From NCBI GenBank assembly GCA_023396415.1, contig JAEWWJ010000019.1, forward strand, positions 1 to 39,234: a stretch of DNA of 39,234 nucleotides. Direction: 5' to 3'. Shown here piece by piece: positions 7,766 through 16,153 of this stretch. The position numbers and the translations under genes were made by a program. The notes below the pieces were generated by a model. That model searched no databases and was not told the DNA's origin. It saw nothing but the letters and a program-made list of their open reading frames with translations. Numbering within the stretch: the stretch's first letter is position 1; every line of letters starts with the position of its first letter. Origin of the DNA: Bacteroidota bacterium. GTDB taxonomy: Bacteria > Bacteroidota > Bacteroidia > Bacteroidales > F082.

Positions 7766-8194
7766 ATGAAGATACTTCTCCTTAACGGCCCAAACTTAAA
7801 CCTTTTAGGTCAACGGCAGGTTGAAATCTATGGAAATCAATCCTTTGAGAACTATTTTAAAGAAGTGAGATCTTTGTTTTCTGTGCATCAACTGGTCTAT
7901 TTTCAGAGCAACCACGAAGGCGTTTTGATAGATCAACTTCACCAAGCCCGGCACGATTTCGATGCAGTGGTATTCAATCCGGGAGCTTATGCACATACTT
8001 CTGTTGCTTTGGCCGATGCGATCCGTAGTATCAATATTCCTGTCATTGAAGTGCATATTTCAAATATCCATGCCCGTGAAACCTACCGAAATCATTCGTT
8101 CACCGCAGCCTCATGTAAAGGAATCATCAGTGGTCTTGGTCTCGAGGGCTATCGCCTGGCCATACTGAGTTTGATTCAAAGTGAGATTCCTTAG
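7766..8194 (+). CDS. aroQ: Type II 3-dehydroquinate dehydratase
   Basis: 142 residues, normal for the type II (dodecameric) enzyme. It dehydrates 3-dehydroquinate to 3-dehydroshikimate, step three of the cytosolic shikimate pathway toward aromatic amino acids and folate. Motifs: LLLNGPNLNLLG (4-15), catalytic Tyr22 in VEIYG on the flexible lid, NPGAYAHTSVA (71-81), and VHISNIHARETYRNHS (96-111) with catalytic His102. It stands alone, transcribed rightward from its own promoter, with no other shikimate genes nearby. Confidence 0.97.
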   Translation: MKILLLNGPNLNLLGQRQVEIYGNQSFENYFKEVRSLFSVHQLVYFQSNHEGVLIDQLHQARHDFDAVVFNPGAYAHTSVALADAIRSINIPVIEVHISNIHARETYRNHSFTAASCKGIISGLGLEGYRLAILSLIQSEIP

Positions 8195-8235
8195 CTTAGT
8201 GTTTGAGGTTTGCCATGTTTTCAATACGCAGTTTA

Positions 8236-8266
8236 TTGAGACATTCGTTTTGAAATCGTACTTTTG
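8236..8266 (+). promoter_or_regulatory. Promoter of the SDR gene
   Basis: TTG (8236-8238), 20 bases, TACTTTTG (8259-8266): a clean -33/-7 pair. The ATG follows 14 bases later. Confidence 0.7.
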
Positions 8267-8280
8267 TAAGAAAATACACC

Positions 8281-9102
8281 ATGTCTTCCCTAAAAAATAA
8301 AGTGGTTGTTATTACCGGGGCTTCCTCAGGAATTGGAAAGGCCATTGCTTTAGAAGCGGCAAAAAAAGGTGCTCATTTGGTGTTGGCCGCACGCAATCTA
8401 CAGACATTGAATGAGGTAGCTCAGCAATGTAGCGATTATAAAAATCAGGTGTTGGTCGTGCCTGCCGATGTAAGTGTTGAATTGGATTGCGAAAACATCA
8501 TCAACAAAACAGTAGCACATTTTGGAACCATAGATGTTCTGATCAACAATGCCGGCATTTCGATGCGAGCCATTTTTGAAGAAACTGATTTAAATGTGCT
8601 AAAATCCATTATGGACACCAACTTTTGGGGAACGGTATATTGCACCAAATACGCATTACCTTTCTTGTTAAAAAGTAAAGGTTCTGTTGTAGGTATTTCA
8701 TCTATAGCTGGTTACAAAGGACTTCCTGCAAGAACCGGCTATTCGGCTTCAAAATTTGCCATGCAAGGTTTTTTGGAATCATTGCGCATCGAAAACCTAA
8801 AGAAAGATTTACACGTTTTGATTGCCTGTCCGGGTTTCACGGCTTCCAACATTCGAAATACCGCTCTTGCTGCCGATGGGAGCAAGCAGGGCGAATCGCC
8901 ACGCGATGAGGGCAAAATGATGCAGCCCAATGAAGTTGCTTTGGCTTTAATGTGTGCCATCGAAAAGAGGAAAAGAACACTGACTTTAACAACTCAAGGA
9001 AAGCTTTTGGTGTTTTTGAATAAGTTCATTCCTACACAAGTTGACCGTATGGTGTTCAAGCAAATGGCCAAAGAACCCGATTCTCCTTTTGATAGAAAGT
9101 AA
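8281..9102 (+). CDS. Short-chain dehydrogenase/reductase (SDR)
   Basis: 273 residues with a classical SDR fold: NAD(P)-binding TGASSGIG (12-19), NNAG (89-92), a Ser at 140-141 (GISSIAG) and YSASK (Tyr154, Lys158). ARN after the second strand (37-39) suggests NADPH preference. The C-terminal segment around the substrate pocket, with PGFTAS and a basic region near 230-240, resembles DHRS7-type SDRs. Cytosolic oxidoreductase; the substrate cannot be told from sequence. Single-gene unit, convergent with rex. Confidence 0.9.
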   Translation: MSSLKNKVVVITGASSGIGKAIALEAAKKGAHLVLAARNLQTLNEVAQQCSDYKNQVLVVPADVSVELDCENIINKTVAHFGTIDVLINNAGISMRAIFEETDLNVLKSIMDTNFWGTVYCTKYALPFLLKSKGSVVGISSIAGYKGLPARTGYSASKFAMQGFLESLRIENLKKDLHVLIACPGFTASNIRNTALAADGSKQGESPRDEGKMMQPNEVALALMCAIEKRKRTLTLTTQGKLLVFLNKFIPTQVDRMVFKQMAKEPDSPFDRK

Positions 9103-9151
9103 TAATTGAGTTGTATAGAGTTCATTTTTAATTGAATACAAAAAAACAGCT

Positions 9152-9772
9152 CTACCTCAGGCGTTTCATGAAATAGGCGATTTTTTCAAGTTTGGCCAAA
9201 AGGTCGTAATTTTCAACGTACACGTGCGAAGGAACTTGTAGTTGCGCGGAAGTGAAATTCAAAATGCCTATAATTCCTGCATTCACAAGAATGAGACTGA
9301 TGTCTTTAGCAAATTCTTTGGGTACCGCCAGCGCGCAAATGAGAATGTTTTCCCGCTTGATGATTTCAGATAACTGACCGATGTGATAGCATGGAATTTC
9401 GGTTTCCGTGGCCTGCGAAGGGTCGAAATAAAAACTAGCAGCAATCTTCAATTTGGTTTCCCGTTCATGCAGCTGCTCCGAAACGGCTTTTCCCAACTGC
9501 CCGATACCTACAAAGCATACCTTATCAGGCTGATCGCCATCCAGCGCTTCATTTATTTTTTTCAACAATTCGCCAATATCATAACCTTTGTGCACACTTC
9601 CGTTGACACCAATGAGCATTAAATCGCGCCGAACTGTCGTTGGTTTGGACTTAATAATTCGAGCCAAATTGTGCGAAAAAATATAGGCGTGCTGAAGGTA
9701 CTGATAGTTTTGAAGGATGTGGCGGTATTGGCTAAGCCGCTCAACCGTTTGCTCTGATAGGTCGTTGATCAT
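9152..9772 (-). CDS. rex: Redox-sensing transcriptional repressor Rex
   Basis: 206 residues, typical of Rex. An N-terminal winged helix (about 1-80, with KSKPTTVRRDLMLIG as recognition region) precedes a Rossmann domain with FVGIGQLGKAV (87-97) for NAD(H). A C-terminal helix for the domain-swapped dimer closes it. Rex represses fermentation and respiration genes when NADH is low relative to NAD+ and releases DNA when NADH rises. Its start overlaps the stop of the barrel gene upstream by 4 bases (ATGA), making it the last gene of the transporter-barrel-rex operon. I did not find a convincing Rex operator of the TTGTGAA/TTCACAA type in the window. Confidence 0.93.
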   Translation of the reverse strand: MINDLSEQTVERLSQYRHILQNYQYLQHAYIFSHNLARIIKSKPTTVRRDLMLIGVNGSVHKGYDIGELLKKINEALDGDQPDKVCFVGIGQLGKAVSEQLHERETKLKIAASFYFDPSQATETEIPCYHIGQLSEIIKRENILICALAVPKEFAKDISLILVNAGIIGILNFTSAQLQVPSHVYVENYDLLAKLEKIAYFMKRLR

Positions 9773-10533
9773 GGATAGCGTTGCTGCAATTGATACATCA
9801 AACCAAAGCGAACTACATAGCTTTTGTAGGTGATTTCCGGCATTTCGGGGTTTTCATACATTGCTGCCAAGCCCACTTGAAAGCGACCATCCAGCGTGAG
9901 CGTAAATCGGTTGCCCAGGTAGTAATTTGCTGACAAGCCAACCAAAATGCCGGCATCGTATGTATTGATCAGGTTGATAGACGTACCTTCATAATTTGTA
10001 ACCGTTAAACCGTGAACCAGCCCGTAATGAGGGTAAGCCGACAATCCGGTGCTGTCGAAATTGAGCATTTCAACGCCATCGTAGGTATTGTTCAATAATA
10101 AAGCATAGTAAGCGCCGGCTTGAAGGGCAATTTGAAAATTTCCTTTCGCTTTGGCATAATGTATCAAAAGCGGAATCTGAAGGTAATGGGTAGTAAAACG
10201 AACATCATAGAGGTAATCACAATTGGCGCAAAATGCTTGTGAAGTATCATTGATAAAGTAAAACCCGCGTAAAGCACTGTTTGCTCTGATACTGCGTCGG
10301 TCATACATGAACTCCATTTGAAGCTTTACATCTTCACTCAATCCATAAGCCACACTCAGTCCGCCTATTGCAGTGGTTTTGTTAAAAACGTTTATGCCTC
10401 TTCCTATGGCCTCACCAAATTGTGGTCCGCCCGAAACGCCTACAAACCACTGGTTTTTTTGCAATGGCTTCTGAGCTTGAAGAACGTCAACAAAAAGCAT
10501 CAGCAAGAGAAGTAAAAACGCTTTGTTTTTCAT
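9769..10533 (-). CDS. PorT-like outer-membrane beta-barrel protein
   Basis: 254 residues with a signal peptide (1-20, ending LQAQ). It shows alternating aromatic strands throughout, including WFVGVSGGPQFGE near the mature start, LQMEFMYDR, HYLQIPLLIHY, LQAGAYYALLL and a closing strand ending VVRFGLMYQLQQR. This is the pattern of the small 8-stranded outer-membrane barrels (PorT / OMP_b-brl_2 group) abundant in Bacteroidota. Precise function is unknown. It begins one base after the stop of the metal-transporter gene and overlaps rex, so all three are translated from one message; a role in metal or small-ion passage is possible but only inferred. Confidence 0.85.
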   Translation of the reverse strand: MKNKAFLLLLLMLFVDVLQAQKPLQKNQWFVGVSGGPQFGEAIGRGINVFNKTTAIGGLSVAYGLSEDVKLQMEFMYDRRSIRANSALRGFYFINDTSQAFCANCDYLYDVRFTTHYLQIPLLIHYAKAKGNFQIALQAGAYYALLLNNTYDGVEMLNFDSTGLSAYPHYGLVHGLTVTNYEGTSINLINTYDAGILVGLSANYYLGNRFTLTLDGRFQVGLAAMYENPEMPEITYKSYVVRFGLMYQLQQRYP

Positions 10534-10534
10534 G

Positions 10535-11302
10535 TTAAATTGACATTAAAATCCAATAAAAACCTACAAAAAGCGAGGCGGACGCTCCTACAATTTGAAT
10601 GCTTTTAAAAAGAAGAGGCTTGGCTTTGTCATCCGACTTAAAGGAAACATATCCCAATATAAACGAAAAAGCCACCATAGCCACCACTGTTCCAACCCCA
10701 AAACCAACGAGGTACGAAACCGAATCGGTCATCGTAGGAAAAGCCAGCGTTGGCAACATGCCAATAAGATGCGAAACTCCGGCAAATCCATGCAAGGTAC
10801 CAATGAGAATAGCCGAAATGAACGATTGTTTTAAAGGCATAACGTGCTCATGTTCATGTACATTCATTTTTGGATGGTCGTGGTCATGCACGTGCGTGAT
10901 GATTTCTCCAGTTTGGGTATGATGGCTGTGCGGATGCTGATGGGTGTGCGTGTGTTTCCGGCCAAAAATACGCCACAAAGCCCAAACACCGATTAAAATG
11001 AGGATAAATCCAACCATCAACTCACTATAAGCTGAAATGCTGTCTAAAGGTAGAAACTCTTTGAAATAGATGAACAAAACACCAATGAGTAGCATCCCGG
11101 CAGTGTGACCAATTCCCCATCCTAGTCCAATAAACCAGGCTTTTAACTTGTTTTCAATGGCCAAAGGTGTAACCGCCGCCAGATGGTCGGGACCTGAAAC
11201 AACATGCAGCATACTCGCCAATAAGCCAATCATTAGTGGAGCACCGGTAGCAACGGCATGATGATCGGCATGAAGAAACATCCAAAGAAGATTTTGATTC
11301 AT
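10535..11302 (-). CDS. Nickel/cobalt-type (UreH/RcnA-like) membrane transporter with His-rich loop
   Basis: About 255 residues and six or so membrane helices. HVVSGPDHLAAVTP in the first helix region is a variant of the HX4DH metal signature of nickel/cobalt transporters. GWGIGHTAGML and GTLHGFAGVSHLIG are the matching second-half motifs. Between helices three and four lies a cytoplasmic-type loop with 14 His residues (HTHTHQHPHSHH, then HVHDHDH and HEHEH), as in RcnA-like exporters. Databases often name this family sulfite exporter TauE/SafE or urease accessory UreH; the histidines favour a divalent metal. An earlier in-frame ATG at 11341 lies upstream of the -7 box, so ATG 11302 (MNQNLLW), or 11311, is the likely start. 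First gene of the operon with the barrel and rex. Confidence 0.82.
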   Translation of the reverse strand: MNQNLLWMFLHADHHAVATGAPLMIGLLASMLHVVSGPDHLAAVTPLAIENKLKAWFIGLGWGIGHTAGMLLIGVLFIYFKEFLPLDSISAYSELMVGFILILIGVWALWRIFGRKHTHTHQHPHSHHTQTGEIITHVHDHDHPKMNVHEHEHVMPLKQSFISAILIGTLHGFAGVSHLIGMLPTLAFPTMTDSVSYLVGFGVGTVVAMVAFSFILGYVSFKSDDKAKPLLFKSIQIVGASASLFVGFYWILMSI

Positions 11303-11316
11303 AACAGGCATTTTTG

Positions 11317-11324
11317 CAAAAATA
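11317..11324 (-). promoter_or_regulatory. -7 promoter box of the transporter-barrel-rex operon
   Basis: Minus strand TATTTTTG, a perfect -7 element. It places transcription start close to the ATGs at 11311 and 11302, implying a very short leader, and argues against the longer reading starting at 11341. Confidence 0.6.
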
Positions 11325-11382
11325 TGATATTTGCTCAACAACCATAGATTTATTTGGGCTTATCTGCATTGGGTTTACAAAG

Positions 11383-11413
11383 TTGCAGTTTGGAAATAAT
11401 TATCGGAAATTTG
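11383..11413 (+). promoter_or_regulatory. Promoter of truA
   Basis: TTG (11383-11385), 20 bases, GAAATTTG (11406-11413), one mismatch from TAnnTTTG. It lies 11 bases before the GTG at 11425 and supports that start over the upstream ATG at 11314. Confidence 0.5.
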
Positions 11414-11424
11414 CCAAAAAAACC

Positions 11425-12186
11425 GTGCCTCGATTTTTTCTTCAGCTTCAATACAACGGCAGTCGTTACCATGGATGGCAAACACAACACAACGCCTTGG
11501 GTGTGCAAACAGTTGTTGAAAAATGCCTATCGTTTAAACTTAATGAAAAAATTGCCGTGACGGGTTGCGGACGAACCGATACCGGTGTACACGCCCGTTT
11601 GTACTTTGCTCATTTTGATACTGTTGCACCAGCTGAACTGGTTTTATCCGATCAATTCCTTTTTCAACTCAACACATGCCTTCCCAATGATATTGTGGCC
11701 GACGCATTTTTTGAGGTGCAGGAATATGCCAATGCCCGCTTTGATGCCGTGAGCCGCACTTACCATTATTACCTAAGTCTTCAAAAAGATCCTTTTCAAA
11801 ACGATCGAAGCCTTTATGTTTTTGGTAATTTGGACGTGGAACGAATGCAGCAGTGTGCTGATTTATTGATTGAATATAAGGATTTTACAAGTTTTTCTAA
11901 ACTTCATTCACAAACCAAAACCAATTTGTGTCAGGTGGTTGAAGCCCAATTTTTACCTTGGGAAAAGGGGTTGGTTTTTAAAATTACAGCCGACAGATTT
12001 CTTCGAAACATGGTTCGCGCCATCATGGGAACATTGCTTGAGGCTGGAAAAAATAAAATTAATGTGGATGATTTTAGACAAATCATTCTTGCCAAAGATC
12101 GTGGAAGGGCAGGCTTCTCGGTTCCTGCACACGGTCTTTTTCTTGAAGATATTACCTATCCTGAATCCATCTGGAAGCTTCGCTAA
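11425..12186 (+). CDS. truA: tRNA pseudouridine(38-40) synthase TruA
   Basis: 253 residues from a GTG start. TruA isomerises uridines 38-40 in the anticodon stem-loop of many tRNAs. FFLQLQYNGSRYHGWQ is the family's first strand, and GCGRTDTGVHA (47-57) carries the catalytic Asp52. The C-terminal half includes FLRNMVRAIMGTLLEAG. The frame extends upstream to ATG 11314, but those residues do not resemble TruA and cover the promoter, so the GTG immediately before the conserved domain is chosen. The 3' end overlaps the convergent gene by 4 bases. Confidence 0.95.
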   Translation: MPRFFLQLQYNGSRYHGWQTQHNALGVQTVVEKCLSFKLNEKIAVTGCGRTDTGVHARLYFAHFDTVAPAELVLSDQFLFQLNTCLPNDIVADAFFEVQEYANARFDAVSRTYHYYLSLQKDPFQNDRSLYVFGNLDVERMQQCADLLIEYKDFTSFSKLHSQTKTNLCQVVEAQFLPWEKGLVFKITADRFLRNMVRAIMGTLLEAGKNKINVDDFRQIILAKDRGRAGFSVPAHGLFLEDITYPESIWKLR

Positions 12187-12899
12187 GCGGTGTACTTTTT
12201 TATCAGCTTCAAATAACCTTGCTTAATATCAACCAAAGCCTGCTTAGTGAGTTGCTCTTTGTAAATCCGTATAAGATGCGTGATGCGGCCATCTTGCTGA
12301 TAATAAGCCAAAGCAGCATCGAAGAACAGCAAATGGGTATCAAATTTCACTTCATGGGTGAGTTCACGAAATGTTTCCCAGTCAAGCGCATGTTCAATAA
12401 CAAAATAGCCATGATGCTTTTGCTGTTTGTCAATAAACATTTGCTCTCCCCACGGATCGAAATAAAAAAACTTTTCCAACCGAATAAAACCGGGCATCGA
12501 GTCAATTTTTCGACTTTTTTTACGAAAAGTAGCGCCTTCTTGTTGAAAAAGTTTTTGCAAATCGGCAATTTGATTGTACAATGCTAAATCTCTGATGCGC
12601 AACGCATAACAACTGGAATGGTCCTGAAATGATACTTCGCCAAAAACAGCATCGAATGAAAAATCAGCTTTTTTCTTTACCTTTTCAATGATAGGGGCCA
12701 CATCCCAAAAGGTATAAGAACCCTCCAACATCAAGTAGAGGTATGAAGGTTTTTGACCACCTTTTTCGCTATAATAGCCCATAAAAGGTGAAACAGACTC
12801 AAGGACACAGGTGTCGGGAATGAGAAGATCGTTTTCAATACAGCTGAGTGGCTCAACTTTGAGCAGTCCGCCGAAGCGTTCAAAAGTGTATGTTTTCAT
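12183..12899 (-). CDS. Conserved-looking protein of unknown function
   Basis: 238 residues from ATG 12899; a longer frame begins at 12935 but adds residues unlike a coding start. No signal peptide or membrane helix. The sequence is rich in aromatics and mixed charge, with FGEVSFQDHSSCYALRIR in the middle and YFDPWGEQMFID around 155-166, suggesting a soluble alpha/beta protein. I do not recognise a family or catalytic motif. It is a monocistronic unit convergent with truA and divergent from an acyl-CoA dehydrogenase. Codon usage is like its neighbours, so it looks like a resident gene rather than an import. Confidence 0.75.
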   Translation of the reverse strand: MKTYTFERFGGLLKVEPLSCIENDLLIPDTCVLESVSPFMGYYSEKGGQKPSYLYLMLEGSYTFWDVAPIIEKVKKKADFSFDAVFGEVSFQDHSSCYALRIRDLALYNQIADLQKLFQQEGATFRKKSRKIDSMPGFIRLEKFFYFDPWGEQMFIDKQQKHHGYFVIEHALDWETFRELTHEVKFDTHLLFFDAALAYYQQDGRITHLIRIYKEQLTKQALVDIKQGYLKLIKKYTA

Positions 12900-13039
12900 T
12901 GTTTTAAGAATTAGGTTTGTGCCAAAATACGACATTTTTCAGCAAAAGGCAAATTTTTGTTGCTTTGATTACATTGAAATAGTTGCATATTTGCAAGATG
13001 TTAATTATTAAGCTAATATAAACCTAAATCTTAAACAAC

Positions 13040-14182
13040 ATGATTGGTTTTTCACTCGATGACCGGCAAAAGGCCATCAAAGACAAGTACCACGATTTCG
13101 TTCAACAACATGTAATTCCTCACCGCTTGAAATACGACCAACTGGCTGAGTTTCCTTGGCCAATAGTGAAAGCAGCGTATGAAGAAGGCATTATGAATGG
13201 ACCGATGCCTAAAAAATTTGGCGGCAATGATTATTCTATTCTCGATGGAGCCTTGGCTTCAGAAGAGCTGGGTGCAGGCTGTATTGGCATTGGCATCTCT
13301 ATTGACGCCAACACATTGGCCTTAACACCTTTATATCTTGCTGCCAATGAGGAGCAACAAAAGCGTTTTTTTGGTCTTATCAATGACCAGAAAGCTGTTG
13401 CAGCCTACGCACTAACAGAACCCAATGCGGGCTCAGATGTGGCTGGAATTAAATCAACCGCGATCAAACATGGCGATAAATATATCCTCAACGGGCATAA
13501 GAGATACATTACCAATGCCGAAGCCGCTTCATTTATTACCGTTTTTGCTCTTACCAATCCCGAAAAAGGAGCACGAAGTTTAACAGCTTTTGTGGTACCC
13601 ACTGACAGTCCCGGGTTGGAAATCAAACCAAGGTTGCAGAAAATGGGTCAAAAGGCTTCGGTTCAAAATGAACTGATCTTTAATAATGTAGAAATACCCG
13701 AAAAGAACCGATTGGGTGATGAAGGTACAGGATTTCTTATCGCTATGAAAACTTTTGATCGTACACGCACAGGCGTAGCTGCTTTAAGTGTAGGAAATGC
13801 ACGTGCAGCCTATGAAATTGCCTTGCATTGGGCCAAAAATCGTATTCAGTTTGGAGCCCCCATCACGGCGAACCAAGGCGTCAGTTTTATGTTGGCTGAT
13901 ATGGCAACCGAAATTGAAGCTGCACGTTTGATGACTTGGTATGCTGCCTGGGCCTATGACAATGGAATGAAGGTGGCCGGAAAACTTTCTGCCATGTCAA
14001 AACTATATGCCTCCGATATGGGGATGAAGGTAACCACCGATGCCGTTCAGGTGATGGGCGGTGAAGGTTACAGCACCGAATTTGCAGTGGAAAAAATGAT
14101 GCGTGATGCTAAACTTTGTCAGATTTACGAAGGAACCAATCAAATTCAACGCTTGGTGATTTCAAAAAGCATTTTGAAGTAG
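13040..14182 (+). CDS. Acyl-CoA dehydrogenase, short/medium-chain type
   Basis: 380 residues, the standard length of soluble tetrameric acyl-CoA dehydrogenases. It oxidises an acyl-CoA to the trans-2-enoyl-CoA with FAD, passing electrons to electron-transfer flavoprotein. Motifs: YALTEPNAGSDVAG for FAD and substrate, RYITNA, RTGVAALSVGNARAAYE, RIQFGAPI, VMGGEGYSTE, and catalytic Glu364 in YEGTNQIQR near the end. Chain-length preference cannot be set from sequence; MCAD- or SCAD-like is likely. Convergent with a larger acyl-CoA dehydrogenase, and no other beta-oxidation genes are close. Confidence 0.93.
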   Translation: MIGFSLDDRQKAIKDKYHDFVQQHVIPHRLKYDQLAEFPWPIVKAAYEEGIMNGPMPKKFGGNDYSILDGALASEELGAGCIGIGISIDANTLALTPLYLAANEEQQKRFFGLINDQKAVAAYALTEPNAGSDVAGIKSTAIKHGDKYILNGHKRYITNAEAASFITVFALTNPEKGARSLTAFVVPTDSPGLEIKPRLQKMGQKASVQNELIFNNVEIPEKNRLGDEGTGFLIAMKTFDRTRTGVAALSVGNARAAYEIALHWAKNRIQFGAPITANQGVSFMLADMATEIEAARLMTWYAAWAYDNGMKVAGKLSAMSKLYASDMGMKVTTDAVQVMGGEGYSTEFAVEKMMRDAKLCQIYEGTNQIQRLVISKSILK

Positions 14183-14185
14183 TCA

Positions 14186-14221
14186 AAAAAAAAGGTTGTC
14201 TTTTCAAAGACAACCTTTTTT
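14186..14221. terminator. Bidirectional Rho-independent terminator between the two acyl-CoA dehydrogenases
   Basis: AAAAAGGTTGTCTTT pairs with AAGACAACCTTTTT around a short loop. A-run and T-run flank both sides, so it can stop transcription from both convergent genes. Confidence 0.9.
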
Positions 14222-14236
14222 ACACACAAAAAAACT

Positions 14237-16015
14237 TTAGAAACAATATCTGTTTTGTTCAATCAGATGCTCTGCTATGCGTCGGCGCGCCTCTTTGGTG
14301 TTGTAGGTGCTCTGCGAACAGAGTTGAAATAAATCATTGATCCATTCCTTTTTTTGTTCCGGTTCGGCAAAAGCAACAATGGCATCCGTTCCCGATTTAA
14401 ACACCAAAGCACTGGTTTCATGGGTCAAAACATCAAGAATATCACGATACAAAACATTGGCATCAACACCGTTCATCTGTTCTAACTTTCTTACCCTGAG
14501 GTAGGTTGATTCAAATCCATACACTTGCATTAACATATCCGAAAGGTTCATCATCACTTCTTCTTCCTCGCCTAATTTTCTTCCAAAGGCCTCTGAAATT
14601 CCGGGGATGAGCATCAGAATTGCCTTTTTTAGGTTTTTGATAATGGCCAATTTTGCATCGAAATAGGGGAGTCCTTCAACAGATAAAAATTCTTTTCGAG
14701 AATTGACGGCTTCTCTTCCGGCTTCAAAGAGTTTGAAATCGTTTTTCATACCTCTTTTGAGTAAATTGTCAACAGCAAGCAAACGATTGATTTCGTTGGT
14801 ACCTTCAAAAATCCGGTTGATGCGAGAATCGCGATAAGCCCTATCAACGGGTGTTTCGCTCGAAAATCCCATTCCGCCATAAATTTGAACGGCTTCATCT
14901 ACTACATAATCCAAAGATTCCGATCCGTAAACTTTCATCAAAGCACACTCAATAGCGTAGTCAGCCACACCTTCGATACTGGCTTTGCCGTATTCTACAC
15001 CTACCGATTTGAGCAACATAATGTTGTCTTGAATATCTTTACTTGCCCTGTAAACTGCTGATTCAGTTGCAAATGTGCGAACTACCTGAGCTGCAAGTTT
15101 ATGTTTGATGGCACCAAATTCGGCAATTGCTTTACCAAATTGTTTGCGTTCGTTGGCGTAATTCACAGAGTGAAGAATGGCTCTTTTGGCTCCACCGATC
15201 ACAGTTGCGCCGAGTTTTATACGGCCAAGGTGGAGAATGTTCAAAGCAATCCTGAAACCTTCGCCACGTTTACCGAGCATATTTTCAACCGGCACTTTCA
15301 CATCATTGTAAAAAATCTGACGGGTAGACGATCCTTTAATTCCCATCTTTTTTTCTTCCGGATTCATCGAAACGCCTTCCCACTCACGTTCTACGATAAA
15401 GGCACTCAACACCCTATCGTTGTCAATTTTAGCAAAAACAGTTTGAACGTCAGCAAAACCTCCGTTGGTAATCCACATTTTTTGTCCATTCAAAATGTAG
15501 TGTTTGCCATCTTCTGAAAGCACTGCTTTTGTACGCCCGGAATTGGCATCTGAGCCTGCACCCGGTTCGGTGAGGCAGTAAGCGGCCATCAGTTCGCCCG
15601 AAGCTAACTTTGGAATATAACGGTCTTTTTGATCTTCGTTTCCGTAATAAAGGATGGGTAAAGTTCCGATTCCGGTATGCGCCATGATAGCAACGGAATA
15701 GGAGTAGCCTGATCCTAAGGCCTCATTGGCCCGCATGATGGTTAAAAATGATTGTTCAAATCCACCATAGTTTTCGGGAATTGACAATCCCAATAAACCT
15801 AAATCACCTGCACTCTTCAACAAAGAGGCCATCAAACCGACTTCTTGTTTGTCTATGCGATCCAGATTCGGAAAAATTTCATTGTCTAAAAAATCCTTGC
15901 AGCTGTCAACAATCATTTTGGTTTCATCATCAAATTCTTCGGGGATGAAAACATCGTTGAAATCAATCTCTTTCAGAAGGAATTCTCCTCCTTTTATCAC
16001 AGGTTTTTGGCTCAT
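14237..16015 (-). CDS. Acyl-CoA dehydrogenase, long/very-long-chain type with C-terminal extension
   Basis: 592 residues: a normal acyl-CoA dehydrogenase core (about 30-425) plus a helical C-terminal domain of about 165 residues, as in VLCAD/ACAD9. Motifs: CLTEPGAGSDANSG (147-160), WITNGG (181-186), RKQFGKAI (290-297), IYGGMGFSSE (378-387) and catalytic Glu404 in IFEGTNEINR. In mitochondrial relatives the extension drives dimerisation and membrane association; whether that holds here is inference. It likely begins fatty-acid beta-oxidation of long chains. A perfect -7 box precedes the gene. Confidence 0.93.
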   Translation of the reverse strand: MSQKPVIKGGEFLLKEIDFNDVFIPEEFDDETKMIVDSCKDFLDNEIFPNLDRIDKQEVGLMASLLKSAGDLGLLGLSIPENYGGFEQSFLTIMRANEALGSGYSYSVAIMAHTGIGTLPILYYGNEDQKDRYIPKLASGELMAAYCLTEPGAGSDANSGRTKAVLSEDGKHYILNGQKMWITNGGFADVQTVFAKIDNDRVLSAFIVEREWEGVSMNPEEKKMGIKGSSTRQIFYNDVKVPVENMLGKRGEGFRIALNILHLGRIKLGATVIGGAKRAILHSVNYANERKQFGKAIAEFGAIKHKLAAQVVRTFATESAVYRASKDIQDNIMLLKSVGVEYGKASIEGVADYAIECALMKVYGSESLDYVVDEAVQIYGGMGFSSETPVDRAYRDSRINRIFEGTNEINRLLAVDNLLKRGMKNDFKLFEAGREAVNSRKEFLSVEGLPYFDAKLAIIKNLKKAILMLIPGISEAFGRKLGEEEEVMMNLSDMLMQVYGFESTYLRVRKLEQMNGVDANVLYRDILDVLTHETSALVFKSGTDAIVAFAEPEQKKEWINDLFQLCSQSTYNTKEARRRIAEHLIEQNRYCF

Positions 16016-16034
16016 AGGGTTTTGAATTTAGCCG

Positions 16035-16042
16035 CAAACTTA
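16035..16042 (-). promoter_or_regulatory. -7 promoter box of the long-chain acyl-CoA dehydrogenase
   Basis: Minus strand TAAGTTTG, a perfect -7 element, 19 bases before the ATG. No clear -33 element. Confidence 0.55.
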
Positions 16043-16104
16043 GTATTTTTCCTTTTATCGTTTGGCTGCCTGTCGCTTCAAATGGATTATTTAGAAACGT
16101 TACA

Positions 16105-16135
16105 AAAAAGCCTGTGTTGATAAACACAGGCTTTT
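16105..16135 (-). terminator. Terminator of clpC
   Basis: AAAAGCCTGTGTT and AACACAGGCTTTT form a stem around a short loop. On the minus strand the stem is followed by a T-run, 18 bases after the clpC stop. Confidence 0.88.
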
Positions 16136-16153
16136 AATATAATTTTAAGGCTT

